From contig JAIYAY010000030.1 in the NCBI GenBank assembly GCA_027488785.1, positions 1 to 52,990 on the forward strand: a stretch of DNA of 52,990 bases. Direction: 5' to 3'. This document shows, in pieces, positions 1 to 7,809 of this stretch. Within the stretch, counting starts at the first letter, position 1; every line of letters starts with the position of its first letter. The translations under genes were made by a program, and so were the position numbers. The notes below the pieces were generated by a model. The model was given only the letters and a program-made list of their open reading frames with translations. It was not told the DNA's origin and made no database searches. Source of the DNA: Sphingomonadales bacterium. GTDB lineage: Bacteria; Pseudomonadota; Alphaproteobacteria; Sphingomonadales; Sphingomonadaceae.

Positions 1-2
1 AC

Positions 3-200
3 CTGCGCGCCGTTATATCCCGTATCGAAGTGGGTGATGAGAACATCCGCATTATCGGAGAAAAGACCAGCCTAGAGAAGGCTGTTAGTACCACACTAAC
101 CGGGAAAATCCCTGTTAGTGGTTTGGTACGTAAATGGTGCACCCAAGAGGATTCGAACCTCTGGCCTCTGCCTTCGGAGGGCAGCGCTCTATCCAGCTGA
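3..200 (+). CDS. Site-specific recombinase (serine recombinase type), C-terminal fragment, open at the left edge
   Basis: This is the last 65 codons of a gene that begins outside the window. The visible tail contains '[15 protein letters not shown]', then 'LEKAV', then '[19 protein letters not shown]' and a TGA stop. A tail of this form is what I know from large serine recombinases of integrated elements in sphingomonads, so the family call rests on the tail alone; the catalytic domain is not visible. From codon 45 onwards the frame runs antisense through the tRNA-Arg gene, so roughly the last 20 residues are encoded by tRNA sequence. This suggests that the host attachment site supplies the end of the gene and that an integrated element extends to the left. 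Alternative: a remnant of such a gene. Confidence 0.6.
   Translation: MRAVISRIEVGDENIRIIGEKTSLEKAVSTTLTGKIPVSGLVRKWCTQEDSNLWPLPSEGSALSS
88..129. repeat. Imperfect inverted repeat beside the tRNA 3' end
   Basis: GTACCACACTAAC at 88-100 is mirrored by GTTAGTG at 114-120 and, after a 3-base bulge, TGGTAC at 124-129. The inner bases GGGA/TCCC can extend the stem around an AAA loop. It lies inside the recombinase tail, six bases before the tRNA CCA end. It may be a recombinase binding site at the element end or a structured 3' region; the sequence cannot decide. Confidence 0.5.
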
Positions 201-211
201 GCTATGGGTGC
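135..211 (-). tRNA. tRNA-Arg (anticodon CCG)
   Basis: Read on the minus strand this is a 77-base cloverleaf with an encoded CCA end. The acceptor stem is GCACCCA/TGGGTGC, the D arm contains AGCTCAGCTGGATAGAGC, the anticodon stem is CTGCC/GGCAG around loop CTCCGAA giving anticodon CCG (reads CGG), and the T arm contains GGTTCGAATCC. The 3' end faces the recombinase fragment, the usual geometry when an element uses a tRNA 3' end as its attachment site. The tRNA is intact. Confidence 0.95.
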
Positions 212-414
212 GAGCCGGGACCGGTTAGCAGGCATGACGCCGTTGCGCCAAGTTTTTTTTGGGTCCAGTTTTTTGTTTACGCTTTTGCTCTGACAAAGCC
301 GCATGAAACGGGTTAGTTTGCACCGGAAGTTGCAGGGCGCATGGCGCGCGCGATAGCTATGTTGTCCTTCGCTAATATCTGGATAACTCAAAAGGGCGAT
401 GCTACGGCGACCTT
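212..414. other. Intergenic region between tRNA-Arg and the acyl-CoA dehydrogenase operon
   Basis: About 200 bases without a convincing gene. It must hold the tRNA promoter (minus strand) and the promoter of the catabolic operon (plus strand). A run of eight T residues lies near 254-261. I see no clear sigma-70 boxes or operator. Confidence 0.4.
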
Positions 415-1560
415 ATGCAAAACCAATTTGAATTGACGGACGATCAGATCGCCATCCAAGATATGGCGCGCAAATTCACCGCCGACGCCATCACACCTTT
501 TGCCGCCGAATGGGACGAAAAGTCGCATTATCCGGTTGATGTGTGGAAAGCCGCCGGCGCGCTTGGCTTTGGCGCAATTTATGTTTCGCAAGAATCGGGT
601 GGCACTGGCCTTGGCCGGTTGGAAGCGGCGTTGATCATGGAGGCGATGGCTTATGGCTGCCCCACCACCAGCGCGTTCATTTCCATCCACAATATGGCGG
701 CGTGGATGATTGATACTTTTGGCAGTGCGGAGCTGAAGGCGCGGTATTTGCCTGACCTTGTGTCGATGCATAAAATCGCCAGTTACTGCCTGACCGAACC
801 CGGCAGCGGGTCGGACGCTGCGGCGCTGAAAACCAGCGCGCGGCGCGATGGCGATCATTATGTGCTGAACGGCACGAAGCAATTCATCTCGGGCGCTGGC
901 TATAATGACGTCTATGTCGTGATGGTCCGCACGGGCGAAGAAAAGACGAAGGGCGTGACATGCCTTGTCGTGGATAAGGATACGCCAGGGCTTAGCTTTG
1001 GGGCGCCGGAGAAAAAACTGGGCTGGAACGCCTCGCCAACTGCGCAGGTCATTTTTGAAGATTGCCGCGTGCCTGTTGCCAATCGCGTTGGCGCAGAGGG
1101 GGACGGTTTCCGCTTTGCGATGATGGGCTTGGACGGCGGGCGGCTCAATATCGGTGCCTGTTCATTGGGTGGCGCGCAAAGATGCTTGGATGAGGCGATT
1201 GCCTATACCAAGGATCGGCAGCAATTTGGTCAGCCGGTGGCCGAGTTCCAGAATACACAATTTATGCTGGCTGACATGGCGACGGATTTGGAAGCCGCGC
1301 GTGCATTGCTCTACATCGCCGCTGCCAAGGTGACGGCGAACGCCCCTGACAAGTCGCGTTTTTCGGCGATGGCCAAGCGCCTGTCGACCGACAGCGGTAG
1401 CGAGATTGTCAATAAGGCGCTGCAATTATTTGGCGGCTATGGCTATTTGCGGGATTATCCCATCGAGCGTTTCTGGCGCGACTTGCGCGTGCATTCGATT
1501 CTGGAAGGGACCAATCAGGTCATGCGCATGATTATTGGCCGGGATTTGCTAAGGCAATGA
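415..1560 (+). CDS. Acyl-CoA dehydrogenase, probably isobutyryl-CoA dehydrogenase
   Basis: A 381-residue FAD-dependent acyl-CoA dehydrogenase, the normal family length. The flavin and substrate signature 'YCLTEPGSGSDAA' lies at about residues 123-135. The C-terminal signature 'QLFGGYGYLRDYPIERFWRD' is followed by 'ILEGTNQV', whose Glu (about 364) is at the catalytic base position. The enzyme should oxidise a short branched acyl-CoA to the 2-enoyl-CoA and pass electrons to ETF. Substrate choice is inferred from the downstream 3-hydroxyisobutyryl-CoA hydrolase and enoyl-CoA hydratase, which fit valine breakdown. First gene of a four-gene operon joined by ATGA overlaps. The ribosome site before the ATG is weak. 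Confidence 0.9.
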   Translation: MQNQFELTDDQIAIQDMARKFTADAITPFAAEWDEKSHYPVDVWKAAGALGFGAIYVSQESGGTGLGRLEAALIMEAMAYGCPTTSAFISIHNMAAWMIDTFGSAELKARYLPDLVSMHKIASYCLTEPGSGSDAAALKTSARRDGDHYVLNGTKQFISGAGYNDVYVVMVRTGEEKTKGVTCLVVDKDTPGLSFGAPEKKLGWNASPTAQVIFEDCRVPVANRVGAEGDGFRFAMMGLDGGRLNIGACSLGGAQRCLDEAIAYTKDRQQFGQPVAEFQNTQFMLADMATDLEAARALLYIAAAKVTANAPDKSRFSAMAKRLSTDSGSEIVNKALQLFGGYGYLRDYPIERFWRDLRVHSILEGTNQVMRMIIGRDLLRQ

Positions 1561-1958
1561 CGGGCATGGACCTGTTCATGGTAACAATTGTGGTGCCCGA
1601 CATGAACGATGCGATTGCGCATTATCTGGACGACTGGGGGTTTGCGCTGCATATCGACAGTCGTCATATTTCAGGGCATCGTTGGGTGGTTATTGATCCA
1701 GGAAAGGGAGCCAAATTACGCTTGGTTGAAGCCTCGACCGATGCCCATAAGGCGGCAATTGGCAATCAGGCGGGTGGACGGGTCGCCTTTTTCCTGAATC
1801 TGGATGATTTCGATGCAACAGTTTCGAAATGGGCCGAGAAAGGCATTGAGGTTGTGGAACCCGAACGGTGTGAAGATTATGGGCGATTGATAGTTGTGCG
1901 TGACCGATACGGAAATCGTTGGGATATATTCGATGCCGCGGTAGGCACATCATCATGA
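1557..1958 (+). CDS. VOC (glyoxalase/bleomycin-resistance fold) family protein
   Basis: A 133-residue single-domain vicinal-oxygen-chelate protein. It shows 'VTIVVPDMNDAIAHY' at the N-terminus, 'GNQAGGRVAFFLNLDDFDA' in the middle and 'YGRLIVVRDRYGNRWDIFD' at the end, a pattern shared by a group of generic VOC proteins. The first metal-ligand position of classical glyoxalases is not an obvious His or Glu here, so metal use is uncertain. The start overlaps the dehydrogenase stop (ATGA) and its own stop overlaps the next start (ATGA), so it is translationally coupled within the valine operon. An ATG nine bases downstream (1566) is an alternative start. Its reaction cannot be told from sequence. 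Confidence 0.85.
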   Translation: MTGMDLFMVTIVVPDMNDAIAHYLDDWGFALHIDSRHISGHRWVVIDPGKGAKLRLVEASTDAHKAAIGNQAGGRVAFFLNLDDFDATVSKWAEKGIEVVEPERCEDYGRLIVVRDRYGNRWDIFDAAVGTSS

Positions 1959-3004
1959 CCAGCGAAATTTTGACGCGTATCGATGGCCATGCGGGCATCA
2001 TCAGCCTGAACCGGTCATCGGCGTTGAATGCGCTGACGCTGCTTATGGTGCATGCGATGACGCAGGCGTTGCTGGCGTGGCGTGACGATGCTGCGGTGAA
2101 ATGCGTGGTGATTGATCATGTCGATGGGCGGGGCTTTTGTGCAGGCGGTGATATTGCTTTCTTACGCAATTCAGCCATCAATGATGGCGGCGTGTCGGGC
2201 CGAAAATTCTTCCATGACGAATATCAGCTCAACCATTTGTTGTTCACTTTTCCCAAACCAGTGGTCGCCTTCATGGACGGCATTACGATGGGTGGCGGCG
2301 TTGGCATAAGCCAGCCTGCGCGTTTCCGCGTAGCAACCGAGAATACCAAATTTGCGATGCCTGAAACGGGCATTGGCCTGTTCCCGGATGTTGGCGGTGG
2401 TTGGTATCTGTCGCGGCTGGAAGGGCGCATGGGGCAGTTTCTGGCGCTTACCGGATCACGCGTGGCTGGTGCAGGGTGCCTCGCGCTTGGCCTTGCGACC
2501 CATTATCTCCCGAGCAGCGCGCTTGCGGACGCCAAGGCACGGATCGCCAACGAAGATGTCGAGCGCATCGACGGTATATTGGGCACATTGTCCGAAACGC
2601 CGCCTGCGTCGAAAATCGTCGAAACGCTGTCGCACATTAACCGCCATTTTGCCTCCGACCAATTCGAAGATATTCTCCTAAGCCTTGAAGGTGACAAGAG
2701 CGAATGGGCGATGAAAGAGTTGGCGACCTTGCGAACCAAAAGCCCGCAAACCTGTAAAGTTGCGCTGCGCCAATTGTCGGAGAGCTTAAAGCTCAGCGAT
2801 TTTGCCGATAATATGGCGATGGAATATCGTATCGCCAGCCGTGTGCTTGTTCGCCCCGATTTTGCTGAAGGCGTGCGCGCCGTTATTGTCGATAAGGATA
2901 ATGCCCCCAAATGGGATCCGGCTTCCGCTGAAGGCGTGACCGAAGATCTCATTGACGATTTTTTTGCTGCCTTGCCGGCACAGGAAGAATGGAAACCCCT
3001 ATGA
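1955..3004 (+). CDS. 3-hydroxyisobutyryl-CoA hydrolase (enoyl-CoA hydratase/isomerase family)
   Basis: A 349-residue crotonase-fold protein. The motif '[13 protein letters not shown]' marks the CoA-binding oxyanion region, '[11 protein letters not shown]' is the second oxyanion element, and '[20 protein letters not shown]' is the hallmark of 3-hydroxyisobutyryl-CoA hydrolases, with the catalytic Glu in PETGIG. The length of about 350 residues, against about 260 for simple hydratases, also favours the hydrolase. It releases 3-hydroxyisobutyrate from its CoA ester in valine catabolism. I placed the start at the ATG that overlaps the VOC stop; an upstream in-frame ATG at 1919 lies inside the VOC gene and would add unconserved residues. 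The stop overlaps the next start. Confidence 0.9.
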   Translation: MTSEILTRIDGHAGIISLNRSSALNALTLLMVHAMTQALLAWRDDAAVKCVVIDHVDGRGFCAGGDIAFLRNSAINDGGVSGRKFFHDEYQLNHLLFTFPKPVVAFMDGITMGGGVGISQPARFRVATENTKFAMPETGIGLFPDVGGGWYLSRLEGRMGQFLALTGSRVAGAGCLALGLATHYLPSSALADAKARIANEDVERIDGILGTLSETPPASKIVETLSHINRHFASDQFEDILLSLEGDKSEWAMKELATLRTKSPQTCKVALRQLSESLKLSDFADNMAMEYRIASRVLVRPDFAEGVRAVIVDKDNAPKWDPASAEGVTEDLIDDFFAALPAQEEWKPL

Positions 3005-3774
3005 GCTATGAAACATTATTAGTCGAAAAACGCGGCGCGGTGACGCTGATAACGCTTAATCGGCCACAGGCGTTGAATGCATTGAATAGTCAGGTTTTGG
3101 CCGACCTCATAGCGGCCTTTGCGGCATTTGATGCCGATGACAGCCAAAGATGTGCCGTCCTGACGGGCAGCGAAAAAGCCTTTGCCGCAGGCGCGGATAT
3201 TAAGGAAATGTCGTCGCAGTCTTTCGCAGACATGTATGGCGCAAACTTCTTCGCAGGCTATGACCGTGTGACCGCCACCCGCAAGCCATGGATCGCTGCG
3301 GTCAATGGCTTCGCGCTGGGCGGTGGATGCGAATTGGCGATGATGGCGGACTTCATCATGGCGGGCGATACCGCCAAATTTGGTCAGCCTGAAATCAAGC
3401 TCGCCGTCACCCCGGGAATGGGTGGGTCCCAGCGCCTAACGCGCGCGATTGGTAAGGCCAAGGCGATGGAAATGTGCCTGACGGGCCGGATGATGGACGC
3501 CGATGAGGCTGAGCGCTCTGGCTTGGTCGCAAAGGTTGTTCCGGCAGCCGAGCTTGTCGAAGAAGCCGTTAAGACCGCAACGGCCATTGCCGCTATGGCA
3601 CCTTTGGCCGCAATGGCGTGCAAGGAAATGGTTAACGCGGCGTTTGAAACAACATTGCAGCAAGGCGTCGTGTTTGAACGCCGTTTGTTCCATGGCCTAT
3701 TTGGCACGGAAGATCAGAAGGAAGGCATGGCTGCCTTCGTTGAGAAGCGTCCGGGCAACTGGACGGGGAAGTAA
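3001..3774 (+). CDS. Enoyl-CoA hydratase
   Basis: A 257-residue crotonase, standard length. Key motifs are '[11 protein letters not shown]' (CoA binding, oxyanion hole), '[15 protein letters not shown]' and '[20 protein letters not shown]', which carry the two catalytic Glu residues of true hydratases. The C-terminus '[19 protein letters not shown]' is typical. It probably hydrates methacrylyl-CoA, the product of isobutyryl-CoA dehydrogenation, to feed the hydrolase encoded just upstream, but crotonases of this type also work in fatty-acid oxidation. The start is the ATG overlapping the previous stop rather than the one 12 bases upstream. Last gene of the operon; no dehydrogenase for 3-hydroxyisobutyrate follows. 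Confidence 0.92.
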   Translation: MSYETLLVEKRGAVTLITLNRPQALNALNSQVLADLIAAFAAFDADDSQRCAVLTGSEKAFAAGADIKEMSSQSFADMYGANFFAGYDRVTATRKPWIAAVNGFALGGGCELAMMADFIMAGDTAKFGQPEIKLAVTPGMGGSQRLTRAIGKAKAMEMCLTGRMMDADEAERSGLVAKVVPAAELVEEAVKTATAIAAMAPLAAMACKEMVNAAFETTLQQGVVFERRLFHGLFGTEDQKEGMAAFVEKRPGNWTGK

Positions 3775-3840
3775 AATTGGACAGGCGCGGCGCAGTCAGG
3801 TGAATGGCCACATGTTGCCGGGGTCGCTGTAAATAAGCTT

Positions 3841-3913
3841 TCGTCATCCTGAACTTGTTTCAGGATACAGGGCAACGGTAGCGTGTTATCCTGAAACAAG
3901 TTCAGGATGACGA
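3841..3913. repeat. REP-like element pair (26-bp perfect inverted repeat)
   Basis: The 26 bases at 3841-3866 are the exact reverse complement of 3888-3913, with a 21-base spacer. Each arm is itself a small hairpin (ATCCTGAA/TTCAGGAT around a short loop) ending in GATGACGA, so the unit looks like two REP sequences in head-to-head arrangement. It lies in an untranslated gap between convergent genes. A related copy is found near 48830. Confidence 0.85.
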
Positions 3914-4001
3914 GGCGGGTTTCAGGATGACGAGGTGGGTAACGTGTGATCCTGAACAAATTGTGCTCTGCACGCCTCCGGCTCTAGGATGACGAGCCGG
4001 A
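3914..4001. repeat. Degenerate partial REP-like units next to the main pair
   Basis: Following the perfect pair are 'TTTCAGGATGACGAGG' (from about 3919), 'TGATCCTGAACAAATTGTGC' (from about 3948) and 'CTAGGATGACGAGCC' (from about 3984). The stretch TTGTGCTCTGCACGCCTCCG at 3960-3979 recurs almost unchanged after the second REP copy near 48930-48950, so the repeated unit is a composite longer than the inverted repeat alone. Confidence 0.7.
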
Positions 4002-4010
4002 GAAAAAGGT

Positions 4011-4397
4011 TTATCTCTTAACCTTCTCTACCATCTGAAACTTGCCAAGACCGCATCCTGCACCTTCATACAGCTGCCCGCCTTGGTCGTGTAATACACG
4101 CACGATATCGACGCTGCACAATTGGTTGAGTGAAGTTCGATAGGAAAAACGGTCCTCGAACTTTAATCCGGGGCAGCTTTGGGGCAGGCTATTGCGATAG
4201 GTTTTACCGCCTACCATGCGAAAATCGATGGTACGGTTATCTATGACTTTCGTCGACCGTATCTGTGATATCGTGACGCAATTTTTTGGCTCACCCACCG
4301 ACCGAACCGGTTCAGCGACCTTCTTGCCCGCAAGTGCGACCGCTCCGCCACCTGAAAGCAAGGCAATCGCGGGGATGATTAACAGCAGTTTACTCAT
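4011..4397 (-). CDS. Conserved hypothetical exported protein
   Basis: A 128-residue protein with an N-terminal hydrophobic segment (about residues 3-24, 'LLLIIPAIALLSGGGAVALA') that looks like a signal peptide or membrane anchor. The rest is a small domain with four Cys ('NCVTISQIRSTKV', 'QSCPGLKFEDRFSY', 'QLCSVDIVRVL', 'GAGCGLG') and a pattern 'IDFRMVGGKTYRNSLP' I associate with uncharacterised sphingomonad proteins. The Cys may form disulfides after export. It is the last gene of a possible dapB-nth transcript, 15 bases after nth. Function unknown. Confidence 0.7.
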   Translation of the reverse strand: MSKLLLIIPAIALLSGGGAVALAGKKVAEPVRSVGEPKNCVTISQIRSTKVIDNRTIDFRMVGGKTYRNSLPQSCPGLKFEDRFSYRTSLNQLCSVDIVRVLHDQGGQLYEGAGCGLGKFQMVEKVKR

Positions 4398-4412
4398 TGG
4401 ACTTCTCCGATT

Positions 4413-5099
4413 TCATGCATCGATTTTTAACGCTTTACTCTGAACTGGAGCTGACTTGATTTTGGGTGCGGGCGTTTTGGGTTTGAAGCGGCACAAGTCA
4501 GCTACCGGACAGCGCCAGCATTCTGGGGTGCGTGCCTTGCAGATATATCGGCCATGTAAGATCAACCAATGGTGCGCGCCAACGCGGAACGGCTTTGGCG
4601 TGCTTTTCTCCAGAGCTTTTTCGACCGCGACCACGGTTTTTCCCGGCGCAATGCCCGTGCGGTTCCCCAAGCGGAAGATATGGGTATCGACGGCAAAGGT
4701 TTCTGCGCCAAATGCGGTGTTCATCACCACATTGGCGGTCTTACGGCCCACGCCGGGCAGAGCCTCCAGCGCGTCACGGTCGGCGGGCACTTCGCCAGCA
4801 TGATCACGCACAAGGATTTCCGACAAAGCGATGACATTCTTCGCCTTGTTATTGTAAAGGCCAATGGTTTTGATGTGCGCTTTCAAACCCTCCAGCCCAA
4901 GCGCGACCATTTGCGCGGGCGTCTTGACCTCTTCGAACAAAGCCTTTGTCGCCTTGTTTACACCCACATCAGTCGATTGCGCCGAGCACGTGACAGCCAC
5001 CAACAATTGATACGGATTACCATAAGCTAATTCGGTTTCCGGATCGGGGTTGGCCTCCGCCAAGCGCCGGTAAAATTCGAATATATCTGCTTTCTTCAA
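4413..5099 (-). CDS. nth: Endonuclease III (base excision repair)
   Basis: A 228-residue DNA glycosylase/AP lyase removing oxidised pyrimidines. The helix-hairpin-helix 'LPGVGRKTANVV' places the catalytic Lys at 120 and 'AVDTHIFRL' places the catalytic Asp at 138, the same numbers as the E. coli enzyme. The iron-sulfur cluster Cys follow the C-x6-C-x2-C-x5-C spacing in 'CKARTPECWRCPVADLC' near residues 187-203. The start codon is TTG and overlaps the dapB stop (TTGA), so the two genes are coupled. About 15 residues after the cluster are rich in Lys and Pro and not conserved. Confidence 0.96.
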   Translation of the reverse strand: MKKADIFEFYRRLAEANPDPETELAYGNPYQLLVAVTCSAQSTDVGVNKATKALFEEVKTPAQMVALGLEGLKAHIKTIGLYNNKAKNVIALSEILVRDHAGEVPADRDALEALPGVGRKTANVVMNTAFGAETFAVDTHIFRLGNRTGIAPGKTVVAVEKALEKSTPKPFRVGAHHWLILHGRYICKARTPECWRCPVADLCRFKPKTPAPKIKSAPVQSKALKIDA

Positions 5100-5821
5100 A
5101 GGCCAAGGACCTTTTGCATATTATACCGGCCGGGCTTTTGCCGTGTTAACCAGACCGCGGCTTTCACCGCGCCGCGGGCAAATATACTGCGATTTTCGGC
5201 GCGATGGACAAGCTCGATCCGTTCATTGTCGGATGCAAGAATGACGCTGTGATCGCCCGCCACGCTGCCGCCGCGTAAGGATGCAAAGCCGATATCGCCG
5301 GCCTTGCGTGCGCCGGTGATTCCGTCGCGGCCCCTTTCACTGTGTTCTTTTAAATCTATTGCGCGGCCCTTTGCCGCGGCTTCGCCCAGCAGCAGGGCGG
5401 TGCCCGATGGCGCATCGACCTTGTGCCTGTGATGCATTTCCAAAATTTCGATGTCCCAATCCGTGCCCAACTGGCGCGCGGCTTGTTCGACTAACGCCGC
5501 GAGCATATTGACGCCCAAGGATGTATTTCCTGTCTGCAAAATGGCAATATCTTGCGCGGCATCATCAATCAGGAAATGGTGGCGTTCCTCCAAACCTGTC
5601 GTGCCAATGACGATGGGCTTACCCGCTGCCACGCACGCGTCGAGATTAGCTTCCACTGCATGCGGGCTCGAAAAATCGACGAGAACGTCGGATGCGGCAA
5701 TCAATGTGGCGAGATCGCCATCCTTATCCACGCCGCCTGCATGCGTGTGGCCGTCTGCGACAATTGCATCGACCAAAGCCTGACCCATGCGGCCCGCGCT
5801 GCCAATTATTCCAATTTTCAT
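5096..5821 (-). CDS. dapB: 4-hydroxy-tetrahydrodipicolinate reductase
   Basis: A 241-residue NAD(P)H-dependent reductase of the lysine/diaminopimelate pathway. The nucleotide-binding loop 'GSAGRMGQ' lies at residues 7-14, 'VDFSSPHAV' and 'GTTGL' are the usual cofactor and domain-link motifs, and 'EMHHRHKVDAPSGTA' (near residue 150) carries the catalytic His and Lys region. It is slightly shorter than the E. coli enzyme (273), which is common in Alphaproteobacteria. It is divergent from the sirtuin gene and overlaps nth by four bases. dapE, another enzyme of the pathway, is at 22517-23659. Confidence 0.96.
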   Translation of the reverse strand: MKIGIIGSAGRMGQALVDAIVADGHTHAGGVDKDGDLATLIAASDVLVDFSSPHAVEANLDACVAAGKPIVIGTTGLEERHHFLIDDAAQDIAILQTGNTSLGVNMLAALVEQAARQLGTDWDIEILEMHHRHKVDAPSGTALLLGEAAAKGRAIDLKEHSERGRDGITGARKAGDIGFASLRGGSVAGDHSVILASDNERIELVHRAENRSIFARGAVKAAVWLTRQKPGRYNMQKVLGL

Positions 5822-5902
5822 ATCTCTTGCCCTGACCTATTGTTCGGGTCTTACTATATTAGCCATCTGAAACAAGTTTTGGGTGACGTTGAAGGAAAGC
5901 AT

Positions 5903-6610
5903 GTGGGGCAAGACATCAAGAATATCGTCATCCTGACAGGCGCAGGCATTAGCGCCGAAAGCGGCATTGATACCTTCCGCAGTGCAGGCGGTTTGTGGGA
6001 GCAGCATAAGGTGGAGGATGTGGCCACGCCCGAAGCTTTCGCCCGTGATCCCGATCTTGTCCTGCGTTTTTACGATATGCGCCGCGAACGTATTCAAGAG
6101 GTGGAGCCCAATGCAGCGCATTATGCGCTCGCACGGCTGGATGGGGCATGGTCGGGCAATCTTTTGCTGGTGACGCAAAATGTGGACGATCTGCACGAAC
6201 GGGCAGGGACGCAACGCCTGTTGCATATGCATGGCGAGCATTTGAATGCGTGGTGTAATGCCTGTGACGTTCGCCACCCATGGCGCGGCACGTTGATAGA
6301 CCGGCCAGCCTGCCCGGCATGTGGCGTAGGGGGGCGGTTGCGGCCGGATATCGTCTGGTTTGGGGAAATGCCCTATCGGATGGACGAAATTTACGATGCG
6401 TTGGACCAAGCCGATTTGTTCGTCAGCATTGGTACTTCTGGCGCGGTCTATCCGGCCGCTGGCCTTGTGCGCGAGGCGCGACAAAAGGGCATAAAAACAT
6501 TAGAACTAAACCTTGAACCATCGCATGGCACATCATGGTTCGAAGAATCGCGGCACGGCCCCGCAACCGAAGTGGTACCAGCGTGGGTGGAAGAAATTTT
6601 AGGCAGTTAA
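5903..6610 (+). CDS. cobB: NAD-dependent protein deacylase (Sir2 family, CobB-like)
   Basis: A 235-residue sirtuin. 'TGAGISAESGIDTFR' is the NAD-binding loop, 'TQNVDDLHERAG' and 'HMHGE' supply the catalytic Asn, Asp and His, and two Cys pairs (CNAC and CPAC) bind zinc. 'FYDMRRERI' keeps the Tyr-x-x-Arg pair that in SIRT5 and CobB binds acidic acyl groups, so desuccinylase as well as deacetylase activity is expected. I chose the GTG at 5903, preceded by GAAGGAAA seven or so bases upstream; the same frame stays open far upstream through dapB, but that part has no sirtuin similarity. Its last 12 bases overlap the moeB-like gene tail to tail. Confidence 0.93.
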   Translation: MGQDIKNIVILTGAGISAESGIDTFRSAGGLWEQHKVEDVATPEAFARDPDLVLRFYDMRRERIQEVEPNAAHYALARLDGAWSGNLLLVTQNVDDLHERAGTQRLLHMHGEHLNAWCNACDVRHPWRGTLIDRPACPACGVGGRLRPDIVWFGEMPYRMDEIYDALDQADLFVSIGTSGAVYPAAGLVREARQKGIKTLELNLEPSHGTSWFEESRHGPATEVVPAWVEEILGS

Positions 6611-7363
6611 GCCGCTGCAGCTCTTGCAGCCTGCGTCTTTTGGCAGGCGAATAGTCCGCATCGCCGGGGCCATGCCGTCGAACAAATGCAGTTTGCCCAT
6701 CTGGGCCTCTCCAAAACCGGTCAGCGCACGAATGGCCTCCATAGCGGCAAAGGATCCCATCAGGCCGCACATCGCGCCCAGAACGCCTTGCGTGGCGCAG
6801 TCGTCGCAATCATCCGGATCATGCGCATCGCCGACAAAGCAACGATAGCAAGGTGCGTCATCTTGCCATCCGGTAAAGGTGCCAATCTGCCCATGAAACT
6901 GGCCAATCGCAGCGCTGACCAAAGGCACTTTAGCGGAAAGGCAGAGGTCGTTGACGATTAAGCGCGTGGCAAAATTATCGCAGCCGTCGATCACCACATC
7001 GACGCCCTTTAGAATGTCTGCCGAGGTGGAGCGGTCAATCCGCTGCTTAAGGCCGTTGAATATTACATCAGGGTTCAACCGCGTCACGGCGGCACTCGCG
7101 GCATCAACCTTCGCCGTGCCAATGTCGCTTTCGGTGTACAGAATTTGCCGCTGAAGGTTGGACAAGGACACAATGTCATCATCTACCACGCTGATTGTCC
7201 CAACACCCGCCGCCGCCAGATATTGAATGGCGGGACAACCAATGCCGCCCGCCCCAATCAGCAGCACATGGCTCGACAGCAATTTGGACTGACCCGCGCC
7301 GCCAATATCGCGCAACACGATATGCCGGGCGTAACGGTCAAGTTGTTGGTCGCTGAGCGTCAT
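6599..7363 (-). CDS. moeB: MoeB/ThiF/HesA-family adenylyltransferase (probably molybdopterin-synthase adenylyltransferase)
   Basis: A 254-residue E1-like enzyme that adenylates the C-terminal Gly of a small ubiquitin-fold sulfur carrier. It has '[20 protein letters not shown]' for ATP binding, '[16 protein letters not shown]' with the Arg finger region, and zinc Cys pairs 'CYRC' and 'CKSC'. There is no C-terminal rhodanese domain. MoeB and ThiF are hard to tell apart by sequence and one protein may serve both MoaD and ThiS; no moa or thi gene is nearby. The start overlaps the dut stop (ATGA), so it ends the ubiE-ubiB-coaBC-dut-moeB run. Confidence 0.88.
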   Translation of the reverse strand: MTLSDQQLDRYARHIVLRDIGGAGQSKLLSSHVLLIGAGGIGCPAIQYLAAAGVGTISVVDDDIVSLSNLQRQILYTESDIGTAKVDAASAAVTRLNPDVIFNGLKQRIDRSTSADILKGVDVVIDGCDNFATRLIVNDLCLSAKVPLVSAAIGQFHGQIGTFTGWQDDAPCYRCFVGDAHDPDDCDDCATQGVLGAMCGLMGSFAAMEAIRALTGFGEAQMGKLHLFDGMAPAMRTIRLPKDAGCKSCSGLTA

Positions 7364-7809
7364 ACGCCAGTGGAACCAAAGCCTCCGGTGCCTCGATCGG
7401 TATCGTCCAAGGCGTCGACTTCGATCATCATTCCTTGCGTGACTGGCGCCACAACAATTTGCGCGATCCGGTCGCCTGTGTTGATGATGAAATCTTCCTC
7501 ACCCAAATTTGCGAGAATGACCTTCACCTCACCGCGATAATCGCTGTCGATGGTGCCGGGGGTATTGAGGCAGGTGATGCCATGTTTTAGGGCCAGGCCG
7601 GAGCGCGGACGAACCTGTACTTCATAGCCATCGGGAATGGCAAAGGCGAAACCCGTTGCAACGGCGTGGCGTTTGCCGGTGCGCAAAGTCAAGCTTTCTG
7701 CAGCGCAAATATCCATGCCTGCCGCGCCTGATGTTGCATATGCTGGCATCGGCAGGCCAGCTCCATGATCCAGTCGCTTGACGCGGATATCAACCTTTTG
7801 CGAGGGCAT
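7360..7809 (-). CDS. dut: dUTP diphosphatase
   Basis: A 149-residue trimeric-type dUTPase hydrolysing dUTP to dUMP. All the family motifs are seen in order: 'SGAAGMDI' (motif 1), '[12 protein letters not shown]' (motif 2), '[11 protein letters not shown]' with the catalytic Asp (motif 3), '[12 protein letters not shown]' (motif 4) and '[11 protein letters not shown]' (motif 5, the C-terminal arm). The start lies 20 bases inside the end of coaBC, a common arrangement for coaBC-dut in Proteobacteria, and the stop overlaps the next gene. Confidence 0.97.
   Translation of the reverse strand: MPSQKVDIRVKRLDHGAGLPMPAYATSGAAGMDICAAESLTLRTGKRHAVATGFAFAIPDGYEVQVRPRSGLALKHGITCLNTPGTIDSDYRGEVKVILANLGEEDFIINTGDRIAQIVVAPVTQGMMIEVDALDDTDRGTGGFGSTGV

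Noticed and set aside
134-316. Plus-strand frame with '[14 protein letters not shown]'
   Set aside because: This is the classic false ORF produced by translating the antisense of a tRNA gene; no ribosome site or family support.
5552-5902. 117-codon upstream extension of the sirtuin frame
   Set aside because: It lies over dapB on the other strand, shows no sirtuin similarity, and a GTG with a good ribosome site begins the conserved domain.
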